Assembly (NCBI GenBank): GCA_933228675.1
Contig: OW121743.1
Coordinates: 109,115,468 to 109,179,467, forward strand
DNA: 64,000 nucleotides
From: Stomorhina lunata
Taxonomy: Eukaryota; Arthropoda; Insecta; Diptera; Rhiniidae
Direction of reading: 5' to 3'
Positions 13,371 to 25,680 of the stretch are shown in pieces. How positions within the stretch are numbered: the first letter of the stretch is position 1; every line of letters begins with the position of its first letter. Under the pieces are notes generated by a model, which saw nothing but the letters and a program-made list of their open reading frames with translations, did no database searches and was not told where the DNA came from. The translations under genes and the position numbers were made by a program.

Positions 13371-13984
13371 ACAGTTGAAGGTAGGCGATATAAAAGCACC
13401 AACTTATTGACCTGCCCTCGAAAATGTTGTCTTCTATAGAACAGATTTATAAAGTTGTTTGCTAGAATCAATATAAAATATATACAGAACATATACATAT
13501 TTTTTATGTGGAGCGGTCAACATTTTTTGAGTACACCCTTTTAAAAGGAAAAGAAAGGAAAAGGAATATTTCCACTATAGAAATCCACATAAATAAATAA
13601 GGAACAACTAACTAACTATGACTACCACCACATGCACAAAACTAAATACAAATTGAAGTTATACTTAAAGCTCGTTGCTGCAACAATGTCATAAATCGAA
13701 AATGACAGTTTTTAAATTGGGGACTTACAATTTTTAAATCATTTTTTTACATTTAATTTTTTCTTTCTTAACTTTTTGCTTACAAAATGTTTTTATTACA
13801 CATAATAACAAAATAAGCTAATCAGGTTAAAACATCGAGGGCTACTTTAAATTATACAAAGAAACGTCTAATGTCATGTAATAGGTCTGTTCAAAAATAA
13901 GGTAAATTATCAAATTTCGTGGGCTGTAGAAAAAAACATGCTTAGACTTCATTATAAAGGGGACAAACAAAAATTGATGATAAA
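13371..13984. other. No gene seen; short spacer
   Basis: Non-repetitive AT-rich DNA between two arrays. No coding or RNA signal is seen. Confidence 0.45.
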
Positions 13985-14990
13985 TAAATTTTATTTGAAA
14001 AATTTTCTATACAAATGTAAATATAAAAAATTTCTTCTATAAAATTTTGTATGAAAAATTTCTACATAAAATTTTATATAAAAAAATATTCTACATAAAA
14101 TTTTACATGAAAAATTTTCTATGAAAATTTTTCTATATAAAAGTTTAAATAAAATATTTACTTTATAAAATTTTCTTTGAAAAAATTTCTATATAAAAAT
14201 TAATATCAAAAATATTCTATATAAAATTTTACATAAACAATTTTCTGAAAAATGTTTTTATATATGTAAAAAAATTGTATATGTAAAGTTTTCTTCAAAA
14301 AGAAAAATTATTTGCAATCTGTTACATTTATTTATTAATATAACAGACTATTTCTTGGTAAAAGAAAAAACTTGTGGGGACAACCAATTCCTTGACGCGT
14401 TTCGATGGTTTTCGATTATTTCCTATTTTACCAACACAATCATTACGAATTATGTTTGTAAACCAAAGGTAAAAGCTCAGATTATCAACTGAAAAAAGTA
14501 AATAAAAACATTTTTCAGCTTTCATCTTTCTGCACTTCCCTCATTTTCTATATAAAATTTTTAGGTGAAAAATTTTCTATATAAAATATTTATCTGAAAA
14601 ATTTTCTATATAAAAATTGATATGAAAAATTTTCTGTACAAAAATTTTTTAATTAAAAATTTTCTATATAAAATTTTTAAATTAAAAATTTTCTGTATAA
14701 AATATTTATTTGAAAAATTTTCTATATAAAATTTTATTTAAAAAAATTTTGTAAACAAAACTTTTATCTGAAAAATTTTCTATATTAAATATTTATTTGA
14801 AAAATGTTCAACATAAAATTGTATGTAACAAAATTTTGTTTATAAAATTTTTATATAGAAAATTTCCTGTATAAAACTTGTATATGAAATATTTTCTATA
14901 TTAAATTTTTATATGAAATTTTTTTGATGAACTTTTTTGAATTTTTCTATGAAATTTTTTTCATATATTTTGGAATTTTATATTTAATAT
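13985..14990. repeat. Tandem array, family 5 (degenerate), split by the 290-bp module
   Basis: Degenerate 29-bp monomers (blocks AAAATTTTT and AAAAATTTT with linkers ATATG and CTATAT) at 13985-14293 and 14546-14990. They are interrupted by module copy A at 14294-14545. The two halves carry the same monomer type, so the module appears to have been inserted into a pre-existing array. Confidence 0.82.
14294..14545 (+). mobile_element. Unrecognised repeated module, copy A (diverged)
   Basis: It matches copies B and C in order: TTCAAAAAGAA, then CTGTTACATTTATTTATTAA with its inverted partner AACAG, then TTCCTTGACGCGTTTCGATGG, then AATTATGTTTGTAAACCAAA, then ATTATCAACTGAA and CATTTTTCAG. About 50 bp present in copy C between CGATGGTT and TCGAAAACC is missing here. 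A frame starting near 14315 reads NLLHLFINITDYF, then CGDNQFLDAFRW, and stays open to the TGA after QIIN, despite many base changes. No known domain is recognised. Confidence 0.72.
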
Positions 14991-16117
14991 TTTAGAAGAA
15001 ATATTGACTTTTATTTTAATATTTTGGATATTAAATAGTTTTTTGCCTTTCCTAATAAATATTATATTTGGTTAATAGTCGGTACTGAATATAAGCTCAC
15101 GATATATTATCATTTTAAAAAGTATAGTATTTTTAGATTAATGTAAGTAGTTTGATAAACCATCCGAGTGAAAGCAGTTTCTCTTCGATTATGACGTTTT
15201 TGCTGCAATTGACACATCGTACATGCCACTAAACGTATAAGTAATATACAGCAAACATTAGAAATAAAGTGAAAACCAAAATAATACAACAAACAACATT
15301 TCATTATAAATTTATAAAGAAGATGATGATGCCGACGACGAAAGGACGAAAAAAAGCCAACCAACATTTGGTTAAGATGAGATAAAATTTCCAAAATAAA
15401 ACAACAAAATTTAAAGAAAAAACAAGGATTTTGTATTCTGAGAAAAAGCCGGATGGGATTTTGAGTACTTTTCTAAAAAAAAATCCACCACAACATAAAA
15501 TAATAAAATTTGGTTTTTTCATATTTAAAAAGTCTATAAATAAAAGAGTTCTTCTTTAAGAGAAGGTAAATTTCCTATATTTTTTCGGAATTAAAAAAGT
15601 TTCAAAACATTTTTGGTTTTATTATTATTTAACTCTTAAAACAAACTTTATCTATGGGATTCTTCTCTTTCTTATATGATGATGACGACGATGACTAAAT
15701 GTTGTTGATGATGGCTCTTAAAACTTAACTTTAAATACGGATTTTGGATGAAAGAGTGTGTGTGTTGCAAGTTTTTATTTTTGGTGTTTCGAAGTTTTTG
15801 CTGTTTGTTGTTGATTTTTGCTGGCTAACAATTTAGCTGGAAGCTGTACGATTGCTCGCCCTCGCGTAAAAGAAAAACATAAAATGTAAAGTAAATAATA
15901 CGAAATTAAATAAATTATTAAAAGAAAACATTGAAGTTATTTTCGCATTTATACTTGGATTTACCCAAAAAAATAAAAAGGAAACTTAACTAAAACAAAG
16001 GCCAAAGCTATAGAGGGGAGTGAAGACGGATAAAGATGATACGAATCAAAAGCAAAAAATAACTACAGGATATTAAAGGTAATAGTTTTTTTGCTTAAAA
16101 GCCAGAGATTCTTAAAA
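14991..16117. other. No gene seen; spacer with GATGAC-rich patches
   Basis: Non-repetitive DNA. Trinucleotide-like patches (GATGATGATGCCGACGACG near 15321 and GATGATGACGACGATGAC near 15678) stand out. Open frames at 15110-15522 on the minus strand have no recognised domain. Confidence 0.4.
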
Positions 16118-19100
16118 TGAATTTTTGTAAAAATTTTTGTGTGAAAAATTTTTAACACAAAATTTTTATATAAAAAGTTTTCTATATACAATTTTTCTAT
16201 GAAAAATTTTCTACATAAAATTTTTATATGAAAAATTTTCTATATAAAATTTTTATATGAAAAATTTTCTATATTAAATTTGGTTTGAACAATTTTCGAT
16301 ATAAAATTTGTATATGAAAATTTTTCTATAAAAAAGTTTATATAAAGAGTTTTCTATAAAAAATTTTTATATGAAAAATTTTCTGTATAAAATTTTTATA
16401 TGAACAATTTTGTAGATAAAATTTTTATACGAAAATTTTCTATGTAAAAATTTTATATGAAAAATTTTCTATATCCAATTTTTATCTGAAAAATTTTCTA
16501 TACAAAATTTTTATATGAAAAGTTTTCTGTATAAAATTTTTATAAAAAAATTTTCTACATAAAATTTTTATATGAAAAATTTTCTATATAAAATTTTTAT
16601 ATGAAAAATGTTCTATATGAAATTTTTATATGAAAAATTGTCTATGTAAAATTTTTATACGAAAAATTTTCTATATAAAATTTTTATATGAAAAATTTTC
16701 TATACAAAATTTTTATATGAAAAATTTTGTATATAAAATTTGTTTATGAAAAATTTTCTATATAAAATTTCTATATGAAAAATTTTCTATATAAAATTTT
16801 CATATTAAAAAATTTTCTTTATAGAATTTTTATATGAAAAATTTTCTATATAAAATTTTTATATGAAAAATATTCTATATAAAATTTTTATATGATAAAT
16901 TTTCTATAAAAAATTTTTATATAAAAAATTTTCTATATAACATTTTTATATAAAGTTTTTATATGAAAAATTTTCTTTATAGAATTTTTATATGAAAAAT
17001 TTTCTATATAAAATTTTTATGTGAAAAATTTTCTATATAAAATTTTTATATGAAAAATATTCAATATAAAATTTTTATATGAAAAATTTTCTATATAAAA
17101 TTTTTATATGAAAAATTTTCTATATAAAATTTTTATATGAAAAATTTTTATACGAAAAATTTTTATACGAAAAATTTTTTATATAAAGTTTTATATGAAA
17201 AATTTTCTATATAAAATTTTTATATGAAAAATTTTCTTTTAAAAATTTTCTATATAAAATTTTATATAAAAAATTTTCTATATAAAATTTTTATATGAAA
17301 AATTTTCTATATAAAATTTTTATATGAAAAATTTTGTAGATAAAATTTTTATATTAAAATCTTCTATATACAATTTTTATATGAAAAATTTTCTATATAA
17401 AATTTGTATATGAAAAATTTTCAATAAAAACTTATATATGAAAAGTTTTCTATATAAAATTATTATATGAAAAATTTTCTATATAAAATTTTTATATGAA
17501 AAATTTTCTATATAAAATTTTTATATGCAAAATTTTCTATATAAAATTTGTACATGAAAATTTTTCAATATAAAATTTTTATATGAAAAGTTTTCTATAT
17601 AAAATTTTTATATGAAAAATTTTTAATATGAAATTTTTATATGAAAATTTTATATGAAAAATTTTCTATATCCAATTTTTATCTGAAAAATTTTCTATAC
17701 AAAATTTTTATATGAAAAGTTTTCTGTATAAAATTTTTATAAAAAAATTTTCTACATAAAATTTTTATATGAAAAATTTTCTATATAAAATTTTTATATG
17801 AAAAATGTTCTATATGAAATTTTTATATGAAAAATTGTCTATGTAAAATTTTTATACGAAAAATTTTCTATATAAAATTTTTATATGAAAAATTTTCTAT
17901 ACAAAATTTTTATATGAAAAATTTTGTATATAAAATTTGTTTATGAAAAATTTTCTATATAAAATTTCTATATGAAAAATTTTCTATATAAAATTTTCAT
18001 ATTAAAAAATTTTCTTTATAGAATTTTTATATGAAAAATTTTCTATATAAAATTTTTATATGAAAAATATTCTATATAAAATTTTTATATGATAAATTTT
18101 CTATAAAAAATTTTTATATAAAAAATTTTCTATATAACATTTTTATATAAAGTTTTTATATGAAAAATTTTCTTTATAGAATTTTTATATGAAAAATTTT
18201 CTATATAAAATTTTTATGTGAAAAATTTTCTATATAAAATTTTTATATGAAAAATATTCAATATAAAATTTTTATATGAAAAATTTTCTATATAAAATTT
18301 TTATATGAAAAATTTTCTATATAAAATTTTTATATGAAAAATTTTTATACGAAAAATTTTTATACGAAAAATTTTTTATATAAAGTTTTATATGAAAAAT
18401 TTTCTATATAAAATTTTTATATGAAAAATTTTCTTTTAAAAATTTTCTATATAAAATTTTATATAAAAAATTTTCTATATAAAATTTTTATATGAAAAAT
18501 TTTCTATATAAAATTTTTATATGAAAAATTTTGTAGATAAAATTTTTATATTAAAATCTTCTATATACAATTTTTATATGAAAAATTTTCTATATAAAAT
18601 TTGTATATGAAAAATTTTCAATAAAAACTTATATATGAAAAGTTTTCTATATAAAATTATTATATGAAAAATTTTCTATATAAAATTTTTATATGAAAAA
18701 TTTTCTATATAAAATTTTTATATGCAAAATTTTCTATATAAAATTTGTACATGAAAATTTTTCAATATAAAATTTTTATATGAAAAGTTTTCTATATAAA
18801 ATTTTTATATGAAAAATTTTTAATATGAAATTTTTATATGAAAATTTTCTGTTTAAAATTTTTATATGAAAAATTTTCTATATAAAATTTTTACATGAAA
18901 AATTTTTTATATGAAATTTTTATACGAAAATTTTTCTATTTAAAATTTTTATATGAAAAATTTTCTATATAAAATTTTTATATGAAAAATTTTTTATATG
19001 AAATTTTTATATGAAAAATTTTCAATATACACATTTGATATAAAAAGTTTTCTTTATAAAATTTGTATATGTAAAGTTTTCTTTATAAAATTTGTGTATG

Positions 19101-19160
19101 AAAAATTTGCTACATAAAATTTGTACGTGAAAAATTTTTAATATAAATATTCACTTGAAA
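16118..19160. repeat. Tandem array, family 5 (29-bp monomer)
   Basis: About 105 monomers by length, with period 29 bp: A/T blocks AAAATTTTT and AAAAATTTT with linkers ATATG and CTATAT. It is much more uniform than the related array at 13985-14990. It contains the 1,197-bp tandem duplication described separately. Confidence 0.93.
16447..18848 (+). repeat. 1,197-bp tandem duplication inside the family 5 array
   Basis: 16447-17643 is repeated at 17644-18840. The fixed offset of 1,197 holds at every diagnostic variant I checked: TATCCAATTTTTATC at 16473 and 17670, the CATATTAAAAAATTTTC variant at 16801 and 17998, and the doubled TATACGAAAAATTTT. The breakpoints share the 8-bp microhomology AAAATTTT (17644-17651 and 18841-18848). 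No difference was noticed between the copies, so it is very recent or an assembly duplication. Confidence 0.88.
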
Positions 19161-20069
19161 CAATACATTAAGAACCCCTGCATTGATGGTTACCTCCATC
19201 CTATATATGTCCAAAAAGATGGAAAATAATAAGAATAAAAAAGTAAAATACAGCAAAATAACAACCACATCTGTCGGAATTCATGCTTAGTCGATTTTCA
19301 ATTAAGATAAGTTTGTACAGTATTACGTTTGAAATGTAAGGACTTTAGTTCTATACACAATATTTTTCGTATTTAAACTAAGTTTCTACTTACAAACTTA
19401 TGCCGTCTAAATAATTCTATTGAAGTATTTTTATATGTTAGGATGCCCATTAAAATCTTTTTTTTTTCTTTACCCAAAAATACCTTTTGTTTATTTATTA
19501 TTTTTTAGACAGTAGCGCATACATAACTACTCGTAAGTAACTTAATTTTAATTTTTTTATTTAACTTATTTTTCTATATTGTTTCAGAATTGTATGAGCA
19601 ATCAAAACATACAAAGATCGAGAAAGTTTTGTACTTTCTGCTGCGTCTTTTTTTTTCCTGTTAGTCAAGAGTTTTTGGTCCAGAAAAAAAATTAAATAAA
19701 CAGCAGGAAGAATATGATAACAAAGTTAAAATGTTTAACACAGAAAAAAATAATAAGACTACAGAAAAAATTGCGCATATATATATAATATTATATTTCC
19801 CATTCAGGCAGTTGTATTTGATGATAACCATTTGATTATGGTGCTTTTGGGTGAAAATGAAATTTTCCTTTTTATATTTCTTGCCAAATGAAGAATCTAA
19901 CGGAGAAAGCAAACAAAAACTTTAAAATTGGCTTATATGTCTAGACAAATGAAATAGACTCTAGAGTTTTCTATTATAAATGAAATAAATATGTTTTTGT
20001 CTAGATTTTTTTTTTAAGAAGAATCAAATTAAATTAAAGAATAGACAAGGAAAGGAAAACGAGACTGAC
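19161..20069. other. No gene seen; spacer
   Basis: AT-rich DNA with T-runs near 19460 and 19645. No gene signal. A frame at 19661-19912 on the minus strand has no recognised domain. Confidence 0.45.
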
Positions 20070-21772
20070 TTTTAAAAATTTTTTGAAAAATTTACTATTT
20101 TTAGGAAATTTTTCAAAAATTTACTATTTATAGGAAATTTTACAAAAATTTACTATTTATAGGAAATTTTTCAAAAATTTACTATTTATAGGAAATTTTA
20201 AAAAAATTTACTATTTACAGGAAAATAGTACCTTTTTGAAAAATTTACTATTTATAGGAAATTTTTCAAAAATTTACTATTTATAGGAAATTTAAAAAAA
20301 ATTTAATATCTATAGGAAATTTTTAAAAAATTTAATATTTATAGGAAAATTTTCAAAATTTTGCTATTTATAGGAAATGTTTCAAAAATTTACTATTTAT
20401 AGGAAATTTTACAAAAATTTACTATCTATAGGAAATTTTTCAAAAATTTTCTATATATAGGAAATTTTTCAAAAATTTAATATCTATAGGAAATTTTTCA
20501 AAAATTTAATATTTATAGGAAAATTTTCAAAATTTTACTATTTATAGGAAATGTTTCAAAAATTTACTATTTATAGGAAATTTTACAAAAATTTACTATT
20601 TATAGGAAAATTTTCAAAAATTTTCTATATATAGGAAATTTTTCAAAAATTTAATATTTATAGGAAAATTTTCAAAATTTTACTATTTATAGGAAATGTT
20701 TCAAAAATTTGCTATTTATAGGAAATTTTACAAAAATTTACTATTTATAGGAAATTTTTCAAAAATTTTCTATTTATAGGAAATTTTTCAAAAATTTACT
20801 ATTTACATGAAAATAGTAAATTTTTGAAAAATTTACTATTTATAGGAAATTTTTGAAAAATTTACTATTTATAGGAAATTTTGAAAAATTTACTATTTAT
20901 AGGAAATTTTTAAAAAATTTACTATTTATAGGAAATTTTTAAAAAATTTACTATTTATCGGAAATTTTTTAAAAATTTACTATTTACAGGAAATTTTTAA
21001 AAAAGTTACTATTTATCGGAAATTTTTTAAAAATTTACTATTTATAGGAAATTTTTCAAAAATTTACTATTTATAGGAAATTTTTGGAAAATTTACTAGT
21101 TTGAGGAAATTTTTGGAAAATTTACTATTATTAGAAAATTTTTGGAAAATTTACTATTTATAGAAAATTTTTCAAAAATTTACTATTTATAGAAAATTTT
21201 TCAAAATTTTACTATTTTTAGGAAATTTTTGGAAAATTTACTATTTTTAGAAAATTTTTGGAAAATTTACTATTTTTAGGATATTTTTGGAAAGTTACTA
21301 TTTATAGAAAATTTTTCAAAAATTTACTATTTATAGGAAATTTTTTAAAAATTTACTATTTATAGGAAATTTTTCAAGAATTTACTATTTATAGTTTTTC
21401 AAAAATTTACTATTTATAGGAAATTTTTCAAAAATTTACTATTTATAGGAAATTTTTCAAAAATTTACTTTTTATAGGAAATATTTCAAAAATTTACTAT
21501 TTATAGGAAAGTTTTCAAAAATTTGCTATTTATAGGAAATTTTTAAAAAACTTACTCTCTATAGGAAATTTTTTAAAAATTTAGTATTTATAGGACATTT
21601 TTAAAAAATTTACTATTTATAGGAAATTTTTAAAAAATTTACTATTTATAGGAAATTTTTTTAAAAATTTATTCTTTATAGGAAATTTTTCAAAAATTTA
21701 CTATTTATAGGAAATTTTTCAAAAATTTACTATTTATAGGAAATTTTTCTAAAAATTTTTATTTATAAATAT
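20070..21772 (-). repeat. Tandem array, family 6 (29-bp CTATAAATAG monomer), minus orientation
   Basis: About 59 monomers by length. Read on the minus strand each has blocks AAATTTTT and AAAATTT, linker GA, and linker CCTATAAATAGT. Higher-order copies are visible: a variant with GGAAATGTTTC starts at 20371, 20545 and 20690, spacings of 174 and 145 bp, exactly 6 and 5 monomers. Right-hand units carry more variants than those in the middle. Confidence 0.93.
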
Positions 21773-22132
21773 ACATATTTGATATTTTTGTTGTCATTAA
21801 ATTTTTTCATGCTTTTAAATTTTTTTACAAAAATCAATTTTAATTAAAATTCATTACAAAGGCGATTAAATTAGACATGTTTTCATGTAATTCGATAATG
21901 CTTCAAAAAAGGTAAACAAATTAAAATTTGTTATTTCTTATAAAAAGGATTCAATTAAATGTAATTTGATTTTAATATTTTTCTTTTTATTTTATAAAAA
22001 TCTTCAATTTTAAAAGCACTTGCTGCAACTCATGTTGTAAAATGCAGTATAAAAAGAAAAATCTGCAGTTTGAGTAGAATAATGATTTTAATGTGTATTT
22101 TAAGTGTATTTTGAAGTTACCCTGCAATACAA

Positions 22133-22265
22133 ATAAAATGACTAGCCATATAATAAGTGCTAATCATTGGTAGTAGTGATGGGCTATTTTTGTACAACTG
22201 AAAGCTAACTAATGGCTGTTCATCGACGCCCTCCAATGACAAAATTAAATGGCTAGTCATTTTAT
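22133..22265. repeat. Inverted repeat, 21-bp arms
   Basis: Left arm 22133-22153 (ATAAAATGACTAGCCATATA and one more base) and right arm 22245-22265 are inverted copies with one mismatch and a 91-bp spacer. This has the form of a hairpin-type nonautonomous element end. Confidence 0.75.
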
Positions 22266-22268
22266 CGG

Positions 22269-22718
22269 CATTTTAGAACTGTTGGGCAATAATAATAATT
22301 TTTATTCTAAAACTTAATGTTCTTGTTGTTTCTAGACGTTTCCCTTTGGTGGTATTAGAAAACTTAATTAAGTTTACTCTGCTGTTGTTCACATGCCACA
22401 ATGACAACCCAAAAATAAAGAAGAAAACCAACATGAAAAGAATGAAAACATTTTTTATACTTTAAAACACACGAACACATTCAGTTGCAAATTCATTCAG
22501 TCACTCATTCAGGCAGACATTTATCATGCCACATATGAAATTTTAGATGATATTAATATTTCTAGAGTATAAAGCTCCCACTTTGCCACCCACTTCAATA
22601 AATATCACACTATTGTAGAATTTTGATTTTTCTAGTCTACAAAAGAAAAACACAAACTTATCTATCCTTAGGTATTTTAACATACACTCAATCATTTTTA
22701 CCCAACAGTTCTAAAATG
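22269..22718. repeat. Inverted repeat, perfect 18-bp arms
   Basis: CATTTTAGAACTGTTGGG at 22269-22286 is matched by its exact reverse complement at 22701-22718. The left arm lies 3 bp after the inverted repeat ending at 22265, so both may belong to one small nonautonomous element. No target-site duplication is evident. Confidence 0.7.
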
Positions 22719-23102
22719 AAGGGCTTTGATAGCCAAATCGATAAGATATCACAAGCTTACTTTTAATTTGCCTAAACTTTAATCATTTAACAATTTCCAA
22801 GATGTTCGGTCCACTTTGAACTGTTAGGTATTCTTGAGTTGTGTAAATGCCACAACATGAACGAATGCATGAAGAAAATCTTAAACCACAGAATATTCTT
22901 GTAAAATTCTTGTGTTACATCCTTTTAAACACGTACTTTACATGTTTTTATTGGTTCTCCTATACCAAGTGATTTTCATTTCTTTACCTTATTGTGCTTT
23001 TCCTATGCTCGCCTCTAAGACACATACTCCTCCTCAAAGTTTCAAGCCGATAGATAGATGTTTGAATGTATCTGAGAGTATATACGTGCGTTTGTGAGAG
23101 CC

Positions 23103-23123
23103 TGTGTGTGTGTGTGTGTGTGT
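23103..23123. repeat. (TG)n microsatellite
   Basis: Uninterrupted TG dinucleotide run of about ten units. Confidence 0.95.
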
Positions 23124-25391
23124 TTAAAAATGCAATTATATGAATGAAAAATTTTGATAGGTTTTCCACAGCCACACTGCAAGAAATGGATGTATTGTCT
23201 GTCGGTACGTGCGTTTATGTGGGTGGAATATTTAATCGAATATAATTTGTTGCAAATATCAAGTAAAAGCAAATTACAATATAAGTAATGCCTGTCAATA
23301 TGAAAAATTTCGTTATACAAAATAAGACAATTCTTGTTCTTTCGGTGTTTTTGGTCTTGAAGACATGTGTAAATGTTTCGGAGTCTAGAGACTTTTACAA
23401 GAATTTTACTTAAATTATCATGCTTAACTAACACAAATGTAGGGATATTTATATATTTGTATGTGTACAATTATAAAGTTTAGTTGTCATTACATCTGAT
23501 ACCATTATATATGATGTGATAATAATTGTATGTTAGTAGAGGAATTTGGGGTTTTCTCAAAATATTGGGTGTAGTAACAAATAATGGACGGATAACTAAT
23601 ATTTTTTATAGTAAACTTTCTCTATTAAAATGAAAATTATTAAAAGAGAAATTTTTCTATAGAAAATTTTAATAAAGAAAATTTTCTATAGAAAATTTTA
23701 ATAAAGAAAATTTTCTATAAAAATTTTATTTAAGAAGATTTTCTATACCAAATATTAATTTTGATAATCTTCTATAGAAAATTTTAAAAGTGAAAAGTTT
23801 CTATAGAAAATTTTATATCAGATAATTTTCCATAGAAAATTTCTATAGAAAAAATTTTGTATAAAAAATTTTAACAGAGAAAATTTTCTATCAAAAATTC
23901 AAATAGAGAAAATATTCTATAACAAATTTTAATAGAGAAAATTATATTAAAAAATTTTAAAAGAGAAAATTTTCCAAAAAATTTTAATAGAAAAAATTCT
24001 ATGAAAAATTTTAATAGTTCTCTATTAATTTTCTAAAAAAAAAATTTGACAGAAAAAATTTTCTATAAAAATTTTAATAGAGAAAAATTTTTTATAAAGT
24101 ATTTGTAAAAGAAAAAAAATCTATAAAAAATTTTACCAGAGAAAATTTTTTTATAAAAAATTTTAATAGACGAAATTTTGTACAAAAAATTTTAATAGGT
24201 AAAACTTTCTATAAAATCATTTTAAGAGAAAATTTTAACAGAACCAATTTTACGTAAAATTAATTAAAATAAAAAAAAAAATTCTATACAAAATTTAGTA
24301 CAGAAAATTTTCTATACAAATTTTTAGTACAGAAAATTTTCTATAAAAATTTTTAATAGAGAAAATTTTTTATAAAAAAATTTAAGAGAAAAAATTTTTT
24401 ATAAAAAAATTTATTAGACAAACATTTCTACAAAAATTTGAATAGAGAAAATTTTCTAAAAAAATTTTAATAAAGACAATTTTCAATAAAAAATTTTCAT
24501 AGAAAAAATTTTCTATAAAAAAAATTTTAAAAGAAAAAAAAATTTATAAAAAAATTTAATGAGAAAATTTTTATAAAAAATTTTAAAAAGAAAAAAAAAA
24601 ATATTATATAAAAAAATTTAATAGAAAAAATTTTAACAGAAAAAATTTTAATAGAAAAAATTTTCTATAAAAAATTTTAACAGAGAAAATTTTCTATAAA
24701 AAATTTTAATAGAAAAAAAAATTCTATAAAATATTTTAATAGAGAAAATTCTTAAAAGAAAAAAAATCTATAAAAAATTTTAATAGAGAAAATTTGTTAT
24801 AAAAAATTTGAATAGAGAAAATTTGTTATAAAAATTTTAATAGAGAAAATTTTTTGTAAAAGATTTTAATAGAGAAAATTTTCTATAAAAAATTTAATAG
24901 AGAAAGTTTTCCATAAAATTTTTAATAGAGAACATTTTTTATAAAAAATGTTATTAAAGAAAATTTTCTATAAAAAATTTTAAAAGCGATAATTTTCTAT
25001 AGAAGACTTTACTAGAAAAAATTTTTTATAGAAAATTTTACTAGAGAAAAACTTCTATAAAAAATTGTTATAGAGAAAATTTTGTAGAAAAAAATTGTAA
25101 TAGAGAAAATTTTCTAGAAAAAAAATTTAATATGGAAAATTTTCTAGAAAAAAATTATAATTAAAAAAATTTTCTATAAAAAACTTTAATCGAGAAAATT
25201 TTCTATAAATATTTTTAAATTTTCTATACAATTTTTAAAAAAGAAAATTTTAATAGAGAGTATTTTCTAGAAAAAATTTTAATATGGAAAAATTTCTAGA
25301 AAAAATTTAAATAGAGAAAATTTTAATAGAGAAAATTTTTTAGAAAAACATTTTAATAGAGAAAATTTTCTTATGAGAATTTTATTAGGGG

Positions 25392-25680
25392 AAAACTTTC
25401 CCTTCACTTCACTTTTAAGAATTATGTTCATAAACCACTTATGGTTTATGAACATAATTTTTAAAAGTTGTGTTTGTAAATTTAGTAATAATGCGAGGTT
25501 TTCGATCTGTCTAAATTGGGGATAATCCTCCTGAAGAGATGGCTTAACCAACCATCGAAACGCGTCGATGAATTTGGTTTCTCCGCAAACATTTTTTGGC
25601 TTTTTATCAATAAATTGGTCTGTTACATTAATAAATAAATGTAACAGATTTGGGATCAAATGAATACTCTTCTTTTTGAA
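25392..25680 (-). mobile_element. Unrecognised repeated module, copy B (minus), with snap-back end
   Basis: On the minus strand it is nearly identical to copy C at 56351-56661 from TTCAAAAAGAAG through the LLNLQT codons. The open frame from ATG at 25659 reads MIPNLLHLFINVTDQFIDKK, then CGETKFIDAFRWLVKPSLQ, then EDYPQFRQIENLALLLNLQT. It continues past the point where copy C stops, running into the array at 25279 with no meaning there. After the TTCATAAACCA motif the sequence turns back on itself (hairpin 25412-25467), so the far end present in copies A and C is replaced by an inverted copy of the preceding 26 bp. No known protein domain is recognised. Confidence 0.75.
25412..25467. repeat. Near-perfect hairpin, 26-bp arms, 4-nt loop
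   Basis: Arm 25412-25437 ends in ATTATGTTCATAAACCA; arm 25442-25467 is its reverse complement with one mismatch; the loop CTTA is at 25438-25441. Copies A and C have only one arm, so the second was made in this copy. Confidence 0.92.

Larger units (their letters stand above)
21773..23599. other. No gene seen; spacer with two inverted-repeat pairs and (TG)n
   Basis: No gene is supported. It contains inverted repeats 22133-22153 with 22245-22265 and 22269-22286 with 22701-22718 (listed separately) and a (TG)n run at 23103-23123. The long minus-strand frame across 23042-23470 reads through the TG run as His-Thr repeats and is not gene-like. Confidence 0.45.

Noticed and set aside
15110..15522. 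Overlapping 94- and 72-codon minus-strand frames
   Set aside because: No domain, no homology that I recognise, and low-complexity surroundings; chance frames in AT-rich DNA.
23042..23470. 142-codon minus-strand frame
   Set aside because: Includes His-Thr repeats from the (TG)n run and has no recognisable domain.
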